From Geotrypetes seraphini (lineage: Eukaryota > Chordata > Amphibia > Gymnophiona > Dermophiidae): a stretch of DNA of 64,000 nucleotides. The notes under the pieces were generated by a model. The model was not told where the DNA came from, did no database searches, and saw only the letters and a program-made list of their open reading frames with translations. Below are positions 54,745 through 63,973 of this stretch, piece after piece. The position numbers and the translations under genes are program-made. Each line of letters begins with the position of its first letter. The first letter of the stretch is position 1. Location of the stretch: positions 24,661,241 through 24,725,240 of the forward strand of contig NC_047094.1 of assembly GCF_902459505.1 (NCBI RefSeq), given 5' to 3'.

Positions 54745-55300
54745 TTGGCAGAAACCCAGATAGTAGTAGCATTCTGGAACTCCAAAGAGTATCAAGATTC
54801 CATGCAGAATCTCAAAGAGCAGCAAAATTCCAGAACCCCAGATAGTAGAAGCATTCCGGAACCCCAAAGAGTATCAAGATTCCATGCAGAATCTCAAAGA
54901 GCAGCAAGATTCCGGAACCCCGGATAGTAGCAGCATTCTAGAACCCCAAAGAGTATCAAGATTCCATGCAGAATCTCAAAGAGCAGCAAGATTCCGGAAC
55001 CTCAGATAGTAGCAGCATTCTGGAACCCCAAAGAGTATCAAGATTCCATGCAGAATCTCAAAGAGCAGCAAGATTCCGGAACCCCAGATAGTAGCAGCAT
55101 TCTGGAACCCCAAAAGAGTATCAAGATTCCATGCAGAATCTCAAAGAGTAGCAGCATTCTGGAACCCCAAATAGTAGCAACATTCCATATTTCTGATCCC
55201 AGGGCAAGCAATGCCTCCCCCCCCACCCCTCCCCATATCTGTCTTAATAGCAGACTGTGAGCTTTTCCTTCAGGAACTAGTCCAGACCTCTTTAAACCCC
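54745..55300 (-). mobile_element. CR1 3' UTR with an 82-bp minisatellite
   Basis: Five near-identical 82-bp units begin at 54753, 54834, 54916, 54998 and 55080, with a shortened last unit to about 55190. Each unit has two related halves ('agtagcagcattctggaacc' and 'agtatcaagattccatgcag'). On the minus strand they are expansions of the CR1 3' UTR motif 'ggaatgttgctactatttgg'. Normal CR1 sequence continues to about 55300. Confidence 0.85.
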
Positions 55301-55719
55301 AAAATGTAGGTCTGTCTCTGATTATTTTGGGGTTATAAAATTACCCCCTACATCTGTTGGTTGGTGGGGAGGGGGGTTCCCAAGTATTATGCTGGGTTGG
55401 AAAGAATAAAAAGCTTTATTTGGAAAGTTCTGAATGCTTCACAAGGTAGTATATATTTACTCATACATTAGTGCTTTATACTCTGTTGGTATACGTGGCA
55501 AAGACTACATCAGACATATTGTTGTCCTCCTTACTTGATACAGTGTATTTTGAAGTGTAGCCAAAGGTAACTACAGCAGGTTTAGTCACCCAGTAGAAGA
55601 GACTTAAAATTCTGCTTCCTGTTCAGAGTTCTGCGGTCATCTTCTCTTAAAGTAGGCTGACCTGATAAAATGAGTACATAAAATATTGAACAGAGTCAAC
55701 AAAATGTTAAAAAATATAT
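55301..55719. other. TECPR1 intron 1 stretch, no gene seen
   Basis: AT-rich, nothing recognised. Confidence 0.35.
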
Positions 55720-55985
55720 AAGAAGATAAAATTGCCTTATACTAGGGGTCTGCAGTATGTATTAGTTTCACCAAGCTTGGTGAGCTGTGTGCACTATGTG
55801 GACTCTTTACTTACATTTCTGGCAGTACCACTGATCTGTATACAGTAGATGTGCCTTTGGGCCTTATGGACGCCTGATGAAGGCTAGTACTGCTGAAACA
55901 CAGGTGGTGTTGGGTCTTGTTTTTCACCGCACATCCTCTACATCAGAGTACAGCTGTTTTTTGTTAACTTTTTAATAAATGACTT
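55720..55985 (+). repeat. Penelope-type segment with hammerhead-like core
   Basis: 55874-55914: CTGATGA-AG-GCtagtactGC-T-GAA-ACAC-aggtg-GTGT-T-GGG. Both helices can form. A TA-rich 'aataaatgacttaatat' tail follows. Confidence 0.55.
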
Positions 55986-56029
55986 AATATAATTTTTATT
56001 TCTTTTTTTTTATTTTTACATACAGTATT

Positions 56030-57035
56030 TTTTGCACTATAAGATGCACCTGACCATAAGACGCACCTAGGTTAAGAGGAGAAAAATAAGAAAAAAATAT
56101 TCTGAACCAAATAGTGTACTAATATATTTAATGGTTCATAGACAAAACCGTGGAAGACAAAGGCGCGCGCCGACAACTGAGCGCAAGATGGAGGCGCGCG
56201 CCGAAGAAAATGACAGTTTTTAGGGGCTCCGACGGGGGTTTTTGATGGGGAGCCCCCCACTTTACTTAATACAGATCGCGGCGGTGTTGTGGGTGGTTTG
56301 GGGGGTTGTAACCCCCCTCATTATACTGTAAACTTAACGTTTTCCCTGTTTTTAGGGAAAAAGTGAAGTTTTCAGTAAAATGTGGGGGGTTACAACCCCC
56401 CACAACGCCCCCACAATGCGGCGCGATCTGTATAAAGTAAAGTGGGGGGGGTTCCCCCCCCACATTCCCGTCGGAGCCCCTAAAAACAGTTATTTCTTTG
56501 GTGCGCGCCTCCACACTGCGCTCAGTTGTTGGCGCGCGCCTTTGTCTTCCGCGGTTTTGACCTGACACCATATTTAATAAAATATAGCAGAATAATATTT
56601 CAACAATGTAAAGTCAACATAATCACTATCATTAACAAATGAGGAGAGACTTTAAGGTTCTAGTTTTCTAAGCTCTGCACTCAGTCCCTCTCCCTTCCAG
56701 TCTGAACCTAGCGCCCTTCCCTCCCTTCCCTACCAGGCTCTGCACCCAGCCCCTTGCGGGGCCAGACTGGAGCGCAAAAAGCTTTCTCCTGCCTTGTGCT
56801 CCGTTGGCCGCGAGATCTGAGGCAGCCGTCCAGTGAGGGAGGAGCTCAGTGTGGGACAGGAGTGCGGAAAGCTTGCTTTGGCCAATACACTGCTGGACCA
56901 ACAGGATTTAAAAAGGGCAAAAAAAGGTACCGACATCATGGTCTGTGATACAATATTCGCTCCATAAGACGCACAGACATTTCCACCCACTTTTGGGTGG
57001 AAAAAGTGCGTCTTATGGAGGGGAAAAATATGGTA
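56030..57035. mobile_element. DNA transposon with 'ataagacgcac' ends, carrying a nested palindrome
   Basis: Left end 'acagtattttttgcactata' with 'ccataagacgcacctagg'. Right end 'gtgcgtcttatggaggggaa' with 'aaatatggta'. The ends are complementary. The GC-rich palindrome at 56133-56569 is inserted inside. Superfamily and target duplication unclear. Confidence 0.55.
56133..56569. mobile_element. GC-rich palindromic element, GGTTCATAG family
   Basis: GGTTCATAGACAAAACCGTG to GCGGTTTTGACCTGACACC. Long G/C-rich arms ('aggcgcgcgcc', 'ggggctccgacggg' and complements) meet at 'gttttccctgtttttaggga'. ATATTTAAT flanks both sides (56124-56132 and 56570-56578), an 8- or 9-bp duplication. Sister of 19440-19871. 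Confidence 0.75.
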
Positions 57036-57299
57036 TATTTTCCTGCATTCATTTGGGTATGATATATTTTTTGTTCCACTGTTTTCCACATCTTTTGTGC
57101 TGTGGATCTTGACCCCCCCCCCCTTTTTTTTTTTTTTGGTCCTACTTAAATATCTCTTCACCAAGAACATTATTAAGAACATAATTCTACATCTCACACT
57201 GACATATTTTTTTTTCTCCATATTTGAAATCCTGCCTCTTTGGACAGGGGTAGTCAAATTACTGTGTTCAAGAGGATGCAGCATAGCATCCTATTTGTT

Positions 57300-57412
57300 T
57301 GTCTTGTCTGTTTGGATTGTAAGCTCGTTCAAGCAGGGACTCTGCTTTGTGACTCTGTACAGTGCTGCGTACTTCTGGTAGCGCTAAAAAAATGATTAGT
57401 AGTAGTAAAAGC
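57300..57412 (+). mobile_element. LINE/SINE 3' tip
   Basis: 'ggattgtaagctcgttcaag', 'cagtgctgcgtacttctggt' and the (agt)n tail are a recurrent L2-mobilised terminus. Confidence 0.5.
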
Positions 57413-57449
57413 TCTTAACTTGCTTTGAATGGAAAAATCTGAGGCTTCA

Positions 57450-57800
57450 GCCTCACAGTGAAAGTGATGATGAAGGATGTATCTGAATTCAAGAAGGCAT
57501 TGAACAAGTACAGAGGATGTCTTAAGGAGCTGGTAATAGAGATTAGTAGATGGTATGTGTGGATAGACTGCATAGGCCAGGGTAGGCCATTCCAGCCCTC
57601 GAGAGCCGCAGCCAGGTCAGGTTTTCAGGATATCCATAATGAATATGTATGAGATGGATTTGCATGCACTGCCTCCTTGAGATGCAAATCTCATGCATAT
57701 TTATTGTGGATATCCTAAAAACCTGACCTGGCTCAGGCTCTCGAGGACTGGAATTGCCTACCCCTGGCATAGGCCATATGGATGTTATCAGTCATCATTT
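57450..57800 (+). mobile_element. CR1 3' fragment split by a MITE
   Basis: Translation SEFKKALNKYRGCLKELVIE fits the CR1 C-terminal tail. The 3' tip 'gtggatagactgcataggc' is interrupted by the MITE and resumes 'gcataggccatatggatgtt'. Confidence 0.6.
57578..57766. mobile_element. Palindromic hAT MITE, family B
   Basis: CAGGGTAGGCCATTCCAGCC to ATTGCCTACCCCTG. Exact duplication GCATAGGC at 57570-57577 and 57767-57774. Confidence 0.92.
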
Positions 57801-58458
57801 TCAATGTTTTCTTTTTCTGTAGGATCAGACATTTGATAGGATGGTCTTCCATTATGGAGGGTTGTTTTTTTGTTTTTTTTTTCTTAGTAATAATGTGCTT
57901 GAAAAGTTCTTGGGGGAATTCCTTGTTAAATTATTCTGTAAACACTGTTCAGTATAGAAATAACAAGAGCACCTTAATAGAAATGGACACTTGTCGCCTA
58001 TTTTTTACTTTTTTTTCTTTCCAGCCCAGTAGATACTGCAAAGAAATTATACATCAGGGGTTGAAAATGTCTGTCTTTCTATCTGGTATAAACTGAAAAG
58101 ACTGGTGGAAACAGTGTTGATTTGTCCTTCTATCTGGGGCACTAAAAAGTTTACCAGACCACTGCCCAATTTGGTGTAGGGGGGAAAACTGGTGAAACAA
58201 CATATTGAATATGAAAGTGGGTGAGATTTGACTCCCCCCCCCCCCATCAACCAATACACACAATCATATTAGAATATTAACCAGATGGAACTTTGTTGCC
58301 CAGGGGGAAATAATGACGTGGTCAAAAGAAACAAAAGGGAAACTGAAATATCGCACCTCTTCTCAGGGATCCTATATAAGATATCCACAAGGGGGGGGTG
58401 GATATGGGTAGAGGGTGGGGGTTTGGGAATGAAGGCAGAGGGCTTATAAAAACACAAA
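57801..58458. other. TECPR1 intron 1 stretch, no gene seen
   Basis: T-rich intronic DNA. Open frames on both strands show no domain. Confidence 0.35.
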
Positions 58459-58625
58459 GGGGTCCTTTTATCAAGCCGCGCTAGCAGGGTTAGCGCGTCG
58501 GACATTTCATCACGCGCTAACCCCCGCAGCTGGCTAAACAACTAATGCCTGCTCAGTGCAGGCGTTAGCGGGTAGCGCGGTGTTACGCGCGTTAAACCCC
58601 TACCGCAGCTTGATAAAAGGACCCC
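58459..58625. mobile_element. Harbinger-like palindromic MITE
   Basis: GGGGTCCTTTTATCAAGCCG to CAGCTTGATAAAAGGACCCC. Duplication AAA at 58456-58458 and 58626-58628. Confidence 0.8.
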
Positions 58626-58764
58626 AAAAAGTATTGTTAAAAAATATTTGTTTATTGTTTCTTGCAACTGGTTGAAAAAGTTGTTTTGGGTTTTGTTTTT
58701 ATTTGTTCTGTTGTACACTTTGTTATTGTTGATATTAGTCACTTTCTTTGATTTGTACATTTTT

Positions 58765-58813
58765 GGCCCAGATTCTCCAAAGAGCAAAATCCTCTTCATA
58801 GGTTCAATAATTG

Positions 58814-58844
<31 letters not shown>

Positions 58845-59042
58845 CTTGGGTGCCTACTTATTTCTATAAAAGGTAGGTGCTCATCGCTTAGCGATGCCTA
58901 ACAAAATGGGTGTTTTTTTATGGATGGAGCGTGACTTAGGCATTGCTAAAATGCGAATCTCCCAAACCGGCTTAGATGCACGCGACTGGCACCATTTTTC
59001 TAGGCTCCAGCCAATTTAGATGCCGTTTACAGAATCCAGGTC
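58765..59042. mobile_element. hAT-like element
   Basis: 'ggcccagattctccaaagag' and the complementary 'gtttacagaatccaggtctt' ends enclose 'gtgcctacttatttctataa' and 'gatgcctaacaaaatgggtg' blocks. Related in style to 20824. No clean duplication. Confidence 0.4.
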
Positions 59043-59214
59043 TTTATGTTGCATATTTTTTTTTCCTTGCTAGTAAAAATTAAGTATACGAAAAAGTTAT
59101 CCATAAGGAATCTCTATACATCCTGAGAACAAGTGAAAAAATTGCAGTAATTTGTTACATGCATATTCCTTATGCATTGATGCAGTACATGTTTCTTTTT
59201 TTTTTTTTTTTCAG

Positions 59215-59447
59215 AAGCTGCCATGTCTAATTCTGTTCTGTGGGCTGTTGATATTTTGGGGAGAGTGTACACTCTCTCCACAACTGGCCTGCACTGGGAG
59301 CTCTGCAAAGATCCACAGCCAGACTTCAAACGAGTGGCAGCTGTCGGGCAGTGCTGCTGGGGACTGGCATGTGACCAGCAGATATATGTGCATGTGCCTG
59401 CGAGCGATCTGCCGATCAGATGTCAGGAAGAAACCTATGAGAACCAG
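59215..59447 (+). CDS. TECPR1: TECPR1 first coding exon (coding part 59223-59447)
   Basis: TECPR1 (tectonin beta-propeller repeat-containing protein 1) binds ATG5-ATG12 and acts in autophagosome-lysosome fusion and in LC3 lipidation on damaged lysosomes. A polypyrimidine tract and tcag acceptor end at 59214. Eight 5' UTR bases precede ATG at 59223 (gccATG, G at -3). 75 codons read MSNSVLWAVDILGRVYTLST, TGLHWELCKDPQPDFKRVAA, VGQCCWGLACDQQIYVHVPA and SDLPIRCQEETYENQ, then donor caag-free cag|gtattg at 59447/59448 in phase 0. This matches the N-terminal tectonin repeat of vertebrate TECPR1 (MPNSVLWAVDLFGRVYTLST in human), including the exon end YENQ. The next exon, starting RWNPMGGF in human, was not found before 64000, so the gene is partial here. 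Confidence 0.96.
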
Positions 59448-59572
59448 GTATTGAGAACACGCCAAAGCAGCTCTTCTTATTTGGGCATAAACCCGTACAG
59501 TAGGTGCAAATGGGAGGTTTCTCAGAGAAAATTAGGTTGCACGTATAATATAACGAACACGAGAATCGCTAT

Positions 59573-59743
59573 TGGCTCCTTTTACGAAGCCGCGTTAGAG
59601 ACGCACGCTAATTTGCCGGCCGTGCTAGCCGCTACCGCCTCCTCTTGAGCAGGCGGTAGTTTTTCAGCTAGCGCAGGGGTTAGCGCACGCTAAAAATGTG
59701 CGTGCAATAAGGCTGCTAACGCGGCTTCGTAAAAAGAGCCCCA
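59573..59743. mobile_element. Harbinger-like palindromic MITE
   Basis: TGGCTCCTTTTACGAAGCCG to CGGCTTCGTAAAAAGAGCCCCA. Duplication TAT at 59570-59572 and 59744-59746. It lies 126 bp downstream of the TECPR1 exon donor. Confidence 0.82.
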
Positions 59744-60017
59744 TATGCGGCTCAAGGCATAAAAACTGGTTTTTTTTTTTTTTTTTTTTTTAATATACCG
59801 GAGCCACTGGCTACTGAATAAAGAATACCTAGTTTAGTTTAATGTGTTTACTATGCATCTTTCAAATCAAGCATCAGACAGCATAGTAAAACATAAATAC
59901 TGTTACGATAATACAGAGGTGGGCAACCTGTTGTCTCCAGGCCAAATATGACTCGCCATTGAATTTTATGTGGCTTCCAAGTCCATGAGAAGTATGCACA
60001 GAAAACATCATTAACAT

Positions 60018-60148
60018 AGCGCCGGGAGCTGCACTGAATGCCTTGCGCTGCTCCCGACGCTCATAGGAACTCTGTGAGCGTAGGGAGCAGTGCGGGGCTT
60101 CAGTGCAGCTCCCCACGCTAAAAACTGCTATCGCAGTTTAATAAAAGT
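60018..60148. mobile_element. Harbinger-like palindrome, 5' end lost
   Basis: 'gcgccgggagctgcactgaa' and 'cagtgcagctccccacgcta' arms with the central 'gacgctcataggaactctgtgagcgt' match 19928. Only the right terminus remains. Confidence 0.6.
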
Positions 60149-60269
60149 GGGAGGGGGGGGTCTAAGTTTTCTTGCTTTTTTTTTTTCTGTAATGCTGTAT
60201 TTCACAAATATTTTCAGAATAGCCACTCTAGCCGTTTGTTCCCATTGCTTTTAGTTAGATTTTTACCTA

Positions 60270-60518
60270 TTTTATTTATTCATTCATTCATTCAATTTTC
60301 TATATTGCTTTCCCAAGAGAGCTCAGAACGGTTTACATGAATTTATTCAGTTACTCAAGCATTTTCCCCTGTCTGTTCTGGTGGGCTCACAATCTATCTA
60401 ATGTACCTGGGGCAATGGGGGGATTAAGTGACTTGCCCAAGGTCACAAGGAGCAGCTTGGGTTTGAACCCATAACCTCAGGGTACTGAGGCTGTAGCTTT
60501 AAGCATTGCGCCACTCTA
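60270..60518 (-). mobile_element. MIR-like tRNA SINE
   Basis: Reverse complement shows head 'gcgcaatgcttaaagctaca', B box 'gggttcaaacc', core 'gtgaccttgggcaagtcact' and a (GAAT)n tail. Confidence 0.8.
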
Positions 60519-60624
60519 GAAATCAAAATGTAGTAAAAGTGAGCCTAGTGTAGGACAATGAAGCCATTCACATAGAATTTTTCTTTTTTCAACCATCTTT
60601 ATTTTCTCTTCTTTATTAATTTCC

Positions 60625-60786
60625 AGGTACTTTAGTTAGATTGTGAGCCTTCGGGACAGTAAGGGAATTTTTTAAGTACCTTCTTACTTCTCATTTATAA
60701 TCTTAATGTATATTTTCTTCAAACCGCTTAGAACCTAACGGATGTAGCGGTATATAAGAAATAAATTACATTACATTACATTACAT
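60625..60786 (+). mobile_element. SINE 3' part with (TTACA)n tail
   Basis: 'agattgtgagccttcgggac', 'aaaccgcttagaacctaacg' and 'gcggtatataagaaataaat', ending in repeated ttaca. Confidence 0.6.
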
Positions 60787-60868
60787 CACTGATGAGGTTG
60801 GCTCTTAGGCACTGGTGGATTGAGGCATTATGATGTCACAATATCAGCTCTGGTTATCAGAGGCTGAA
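60785..60868. mobile_element. Internal fragment of the TAGAGAATG hAT family
   Basis: 'catcactgatgaggttggct' to 'atcagctctggttatcagag' matches the segment between the two internal blocks at 3924 and 23631. No termini. Confidence 0.65.
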
Positions 60869-60884
60869 ATTTTCACACTATTTA

Positions 60885-61105
60885 TTCATTCAATTTTCTA
60901 TACCATTCTTCCAGGGGAGCTCAAAACGGTTTACATTAATTTATTCAGGAACTCAAGCATTTTTCCCTGTCTGTCCCGGTGGGCTCACAATCTATCTAAT
61001 GTACCTGGGGCAATGGAGGGATTAAGTGATCTGCCCAAGATCACAAGGAGCAGTGTGGTTTTGAACCCACAACCTTAGGGCTGTGGCTTTAACCACTGTG
61101 CCCCC
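60885..61105 (-). mobile_element. MIR-like tRNA SINE
   Basis: Reverse complement has B box 'gggttcaaaacc', core 'gatcttgggcagatcactta' and 3' 'aaaccgttttgagctcccct'. Second copy within 600 bp. Confidence 0.8.
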
Positions 61106-61185
61106 CCTCCCCGCCCCCCCCCCCCCAGGTATGTATCGCAGAAGGTCTAGGGAGCTCTGTGTATTTCTGGTTCCCACATTACATA

Positions 61186-61308
61186 GGGCTCCTATTACAA
61201 AGATGCATTAGGGCCTTAACGCGCGGAATAGCCCGTTCTAGCCTCTACCGCCTCCTCTTGAGCGGACAGTAGTTTTTCGGCTAGCGTGCGCCTTTGTAAA
61301 AGGAGCCC
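61186..61308. mobile_element. Harbinger-like MITE
   Basis: GGGCTCCTATTACAAAGATG to GCGCCTTTGTAAAAGGAGCCC. Duplication ATA at 61183-61185 and 61309-61311. Confidence 0.82.
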
Positions 61309-61326
61309 ATAATGTTACCCGCTAGG

Positions 61327-61450
61327 GCAGTGGGTCGCATACCGTGTGCCTCCTGAGATTTCAGGTGTGCCGCAACACACTGGTGAGGAAGGGGAGTCGT
61401 CCGCTCTGGCTGACCGCTTACAGGACGCGCCTCTTGCAGCGAGGCCAATA
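61327..61450. mobile_element. hAT MITE fragment, GTATCGCAAAC family
   Basis: 'gggtcgcataccgtgtgcct' and 'ttcaggtgtgccgcaacaca' match the left part of 33097. The right end is missing. Confidence 0.65.
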
Positions 61451-61769
61451 TTAGTCTGCCCAAATCCCCGAGCAAATCACCAGACCTTGGTTTTGACTGT
61501 ATGCATGCTTGCTCCATCCATAATCCTAACGGCAAAGAGTTCCCGTAGAGATGAAGGCAGTGCGCTTAGTGCATTGTAACAGTGAGCTAAACATCTGTGG
61601 TGAACTTTAGGCGTTCAGTAAATTGTGCTGAAAAGCTTAAGTGTTGCTCTATAAAAGGGGCTCGTGGCATAGATCTTGGCACCTAAAATTTTGGGCACCG
61701 TACGTACGTCTGCTAAAAGAAGGCCGTAAATGCTGGTGGCCTGCTTGGGCTCGTTTCGGGGGAATTCTG

Positions 61770-62770
61770 TCAATCTGCGGTCAACTCTTTTAAAGTTCAA
61801 TCTAATCGCATTCCATCCTTCATAGATAGGATGTTCATCCCATACGACCCACACAGGACGCTACGCTCCTCCCGACGATATCTTTTAGCGGTCCCCTCAG
61901 CCCGCCAATTCTTTTATGATACAACACGTAAAACAAGCTTTTTTTGTCACCGCTCCAACATTGTGGAATACTTTACCTCTTACCCTGAGACAAGAAAAGA
62001 ATCTCAATAATTTTAAATCTAATCTTAAAACATTTCTTTTCAGAGATGCTTTTGAGATCTATACTTAATTTTTTTTTTTTTTTTGTTCAAAAAAACTCAG
62101 ACAACAGGCCTTACATTAAGGAAAACTAGGGACCTCCCTCCCCTTCAGAATCACCGAACTCTGGAACAACCTTTCCTCCCCTCTTCGGAACCTGAGCTCT
62201 CTCCAACTTTTCCGCAAACATCTGAAGACCTGGCTATTCTCAAAAATCTGATACCTATTCCATCTCTGGCACTCTAATCCCTCTAAAAACCCTTCATACT
62301 TGGACCTCTAACCTTTCATTGTTAGTTCATAGAAACATAGAAGTAGACGGCAGATAAGGGCCACGGCCCATCAAGTCTGCCCACTCTAATGACCCTCCCT
62401 ATCTATCTTTGCGGATAGATCCCACATGTCTATCCCATCTGGCCTTAAAATCTGGCACGCTGCTGGCCTCAATCACCTGAAGTGGAAGTTCCTTTCTATC
62501 CCATCTCCTGTAAACCATGCAGAGCTCTACGAATGTGGAGATGATGCGGTATAGAAACCTAAGGTTTAGTTTAGTTTTTCCTCCCCTTTCTTTTATTTTA
62601 AGCAGTGCATCCTCCCTATTTGCCCATGTGTATCATGTTGCGTTTGTATTGTAATTGTGTGTTCTTTCCCTTTATGTTGTATTTTAAACTTTTTAAACGC
62701 TTTGTATTAATTGGAAACCTCTTTGACCATAAAAGCGGTATATCAAGGCTTAAATAAACTTGAAACATCT
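61770..62770 (+). mobile_element. L2-type LINE 3' ends, nested
   Basis: The outer L2 remnant covers 61790-62075 ('gcggtcccctcagcccgcca', 'tgtggaatactttacctctt') and its tail 62581-62770 ('ccataaaagcggtatatcaa', 'aataaacttgaaac'). A second L2 3' end, 62095-62580, lies between ('ctccccttcagaatcaccga' to 'ggtttagtttagttt'). A CR1 tip ('tagaaacatagaagtagacg', 62326-62490) lies inside that one. Confidence 0.65.
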
Positions 62771-62818
62771 CCCCAGTATGCCCCATGTCCACACTCCCTT
62801 TTCAGATACACGCAATTA

Positions 62819-62992
62819 GGGCTCCTTTTACTAAGCTGCGTTAGGGGTTTTTAACGTGCGGGATAGCGCGCGCGCTAGACCTTAACGCCAGCATTGAGCT
62901 GGCGTTAGTTCTAACCGTGTAGCCCACGGTGTAGCGTGAGGTAATTTCCTGCGTGCGCTAAAAACGCTAGCGCACCTTAGTAAAAGGAGCTC
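62819..62992. mobile_element. Harbinger-like palindromic MITE
   Basis: GGGCTCCTTTTACTAAGCTG to CACCTTAGTAAAAGGAGCTC. Duplication TTA at 62816-62818 and 62993-62995. Confidence 0.85.
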
Positions 62993-63018
62993 TTAAAGTT
63001 AGGCACTGTGCTTTATAG

Positions 63019-63214
63019 CGGTGGTTCCCAACCCTGTCCTGGAGGACCACCAGGCCAATTGGGTTTTCAGGCTAGCCCTAATGAATATGCATGAAGCAAA
63101 TTTGCATGCCTATCACTTCCATCATATGCAAATCTCTCTCATGCATATTCATTAGGGCTAGCCTGAAAACCCGATTGGCCTGGTGTTCCTCCAGGACAGG
63201 GTTGGGAATCACTG
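63019..63214. mobile_element. Palindromic hAT MITE, family C
   Basis: CGGTGGTTCCCAACCCTGTC to GGGTTGGGAATCACTG. Exact duplication CTTTATAG at 63011-63018 and 63215-63222. Confidence 0.92.
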
Positions 63215-63324
63215 CTTTATAGAATAGCATGGGGTGAGATGTGCATGCAGATTTTTAAGACTCCCAATTAACATCAATAATTAGTTGTTAGCATACAGTT
63301 GATGTTTCAGAGCTCATTAATCTA

Positions 63325-63530
63325 CGAGGGATCTTAAAAAAAAAAAATGTCCGCACATTTTTTATTTTTTAAACATTATTTATTAAATATCTCAAAAGCA
63401 AATGACATCACTTTTCCACATGATCACTAGTCAAATGACATTCTAAGACACGCCCTCTTACCACTTCTCCCGCCCCCCAGCCATTCCCCGCAAAACTATG
63501 AAAGTGCAGAGACTTTTTGAAGAACCCTCG
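63325..63530. mobile_element. mariner-like MITE
   Basis: Terminal repeats CGAGGGATCTTAAAAA and the complementary TTTTTGAAGAACCCTCG, with TA on both sides (63323-63324, 63531-63532). About 206 bp, no transposase left. Confidence 0.75.
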
Positions 63531-63666
63531 TATTTATTTGCATGCTCATCTCTGTGCAAATTTGGGCACAGAAATACGGGTGCAATATAGAGAATCTGGG
63601 TGTTGCTCCTAATTCTATAAACTTAACACCTAAATGTAAGCATTATTTGTGCACTGTGGTTTATAG

Positions 63667-63973
63667 CGGGCTGTGGCTGGATGGCACTTGGAAGTGTGCG
63701 GATGTCAACACAATGTCATGTTCTTGCGTGACATCATCATGCATGCGCGAAGGCCCCTGAAGACAGGCCCTGAGCCGCCAGTGGGGGGATTCTCAACAGG
63801 AGAGGCGTGGGAAGGAAGAGAGGCACTGGTGCCGGCTGACTTTCTAAAGGAAGTGCCTCTCTCCATGACAGGCATGTTTTGTAGGCAGTCAGCCGGCGCC
63901 GGTGAATTATGGCACACCTGCAATCTCGCCAAGGCACGCTAGTGTGCTGCGGCATACTGTTTGCGATTCACTG
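63667..63973. mobile_element. hAT MITE, GTATCGCAAAC family
   Basis: Ends CGGGCTGTGG and TGTTTGCGATTCACTG. Duplication GTTTATAG / ATTTATAG at 63659-63666 and 63974-63981. The inner palindrome 'tgccggctgact' / 'agtcagccggcg' is shared with 33097. Confidence 0.8.

Noticed and set aside
54753-55190. CRISPR-like array
   Set aside because: The units are contiguous 82-bp tandem repeats without unique spacers, inside a LINE 3' UTR in vertebrate DNA.
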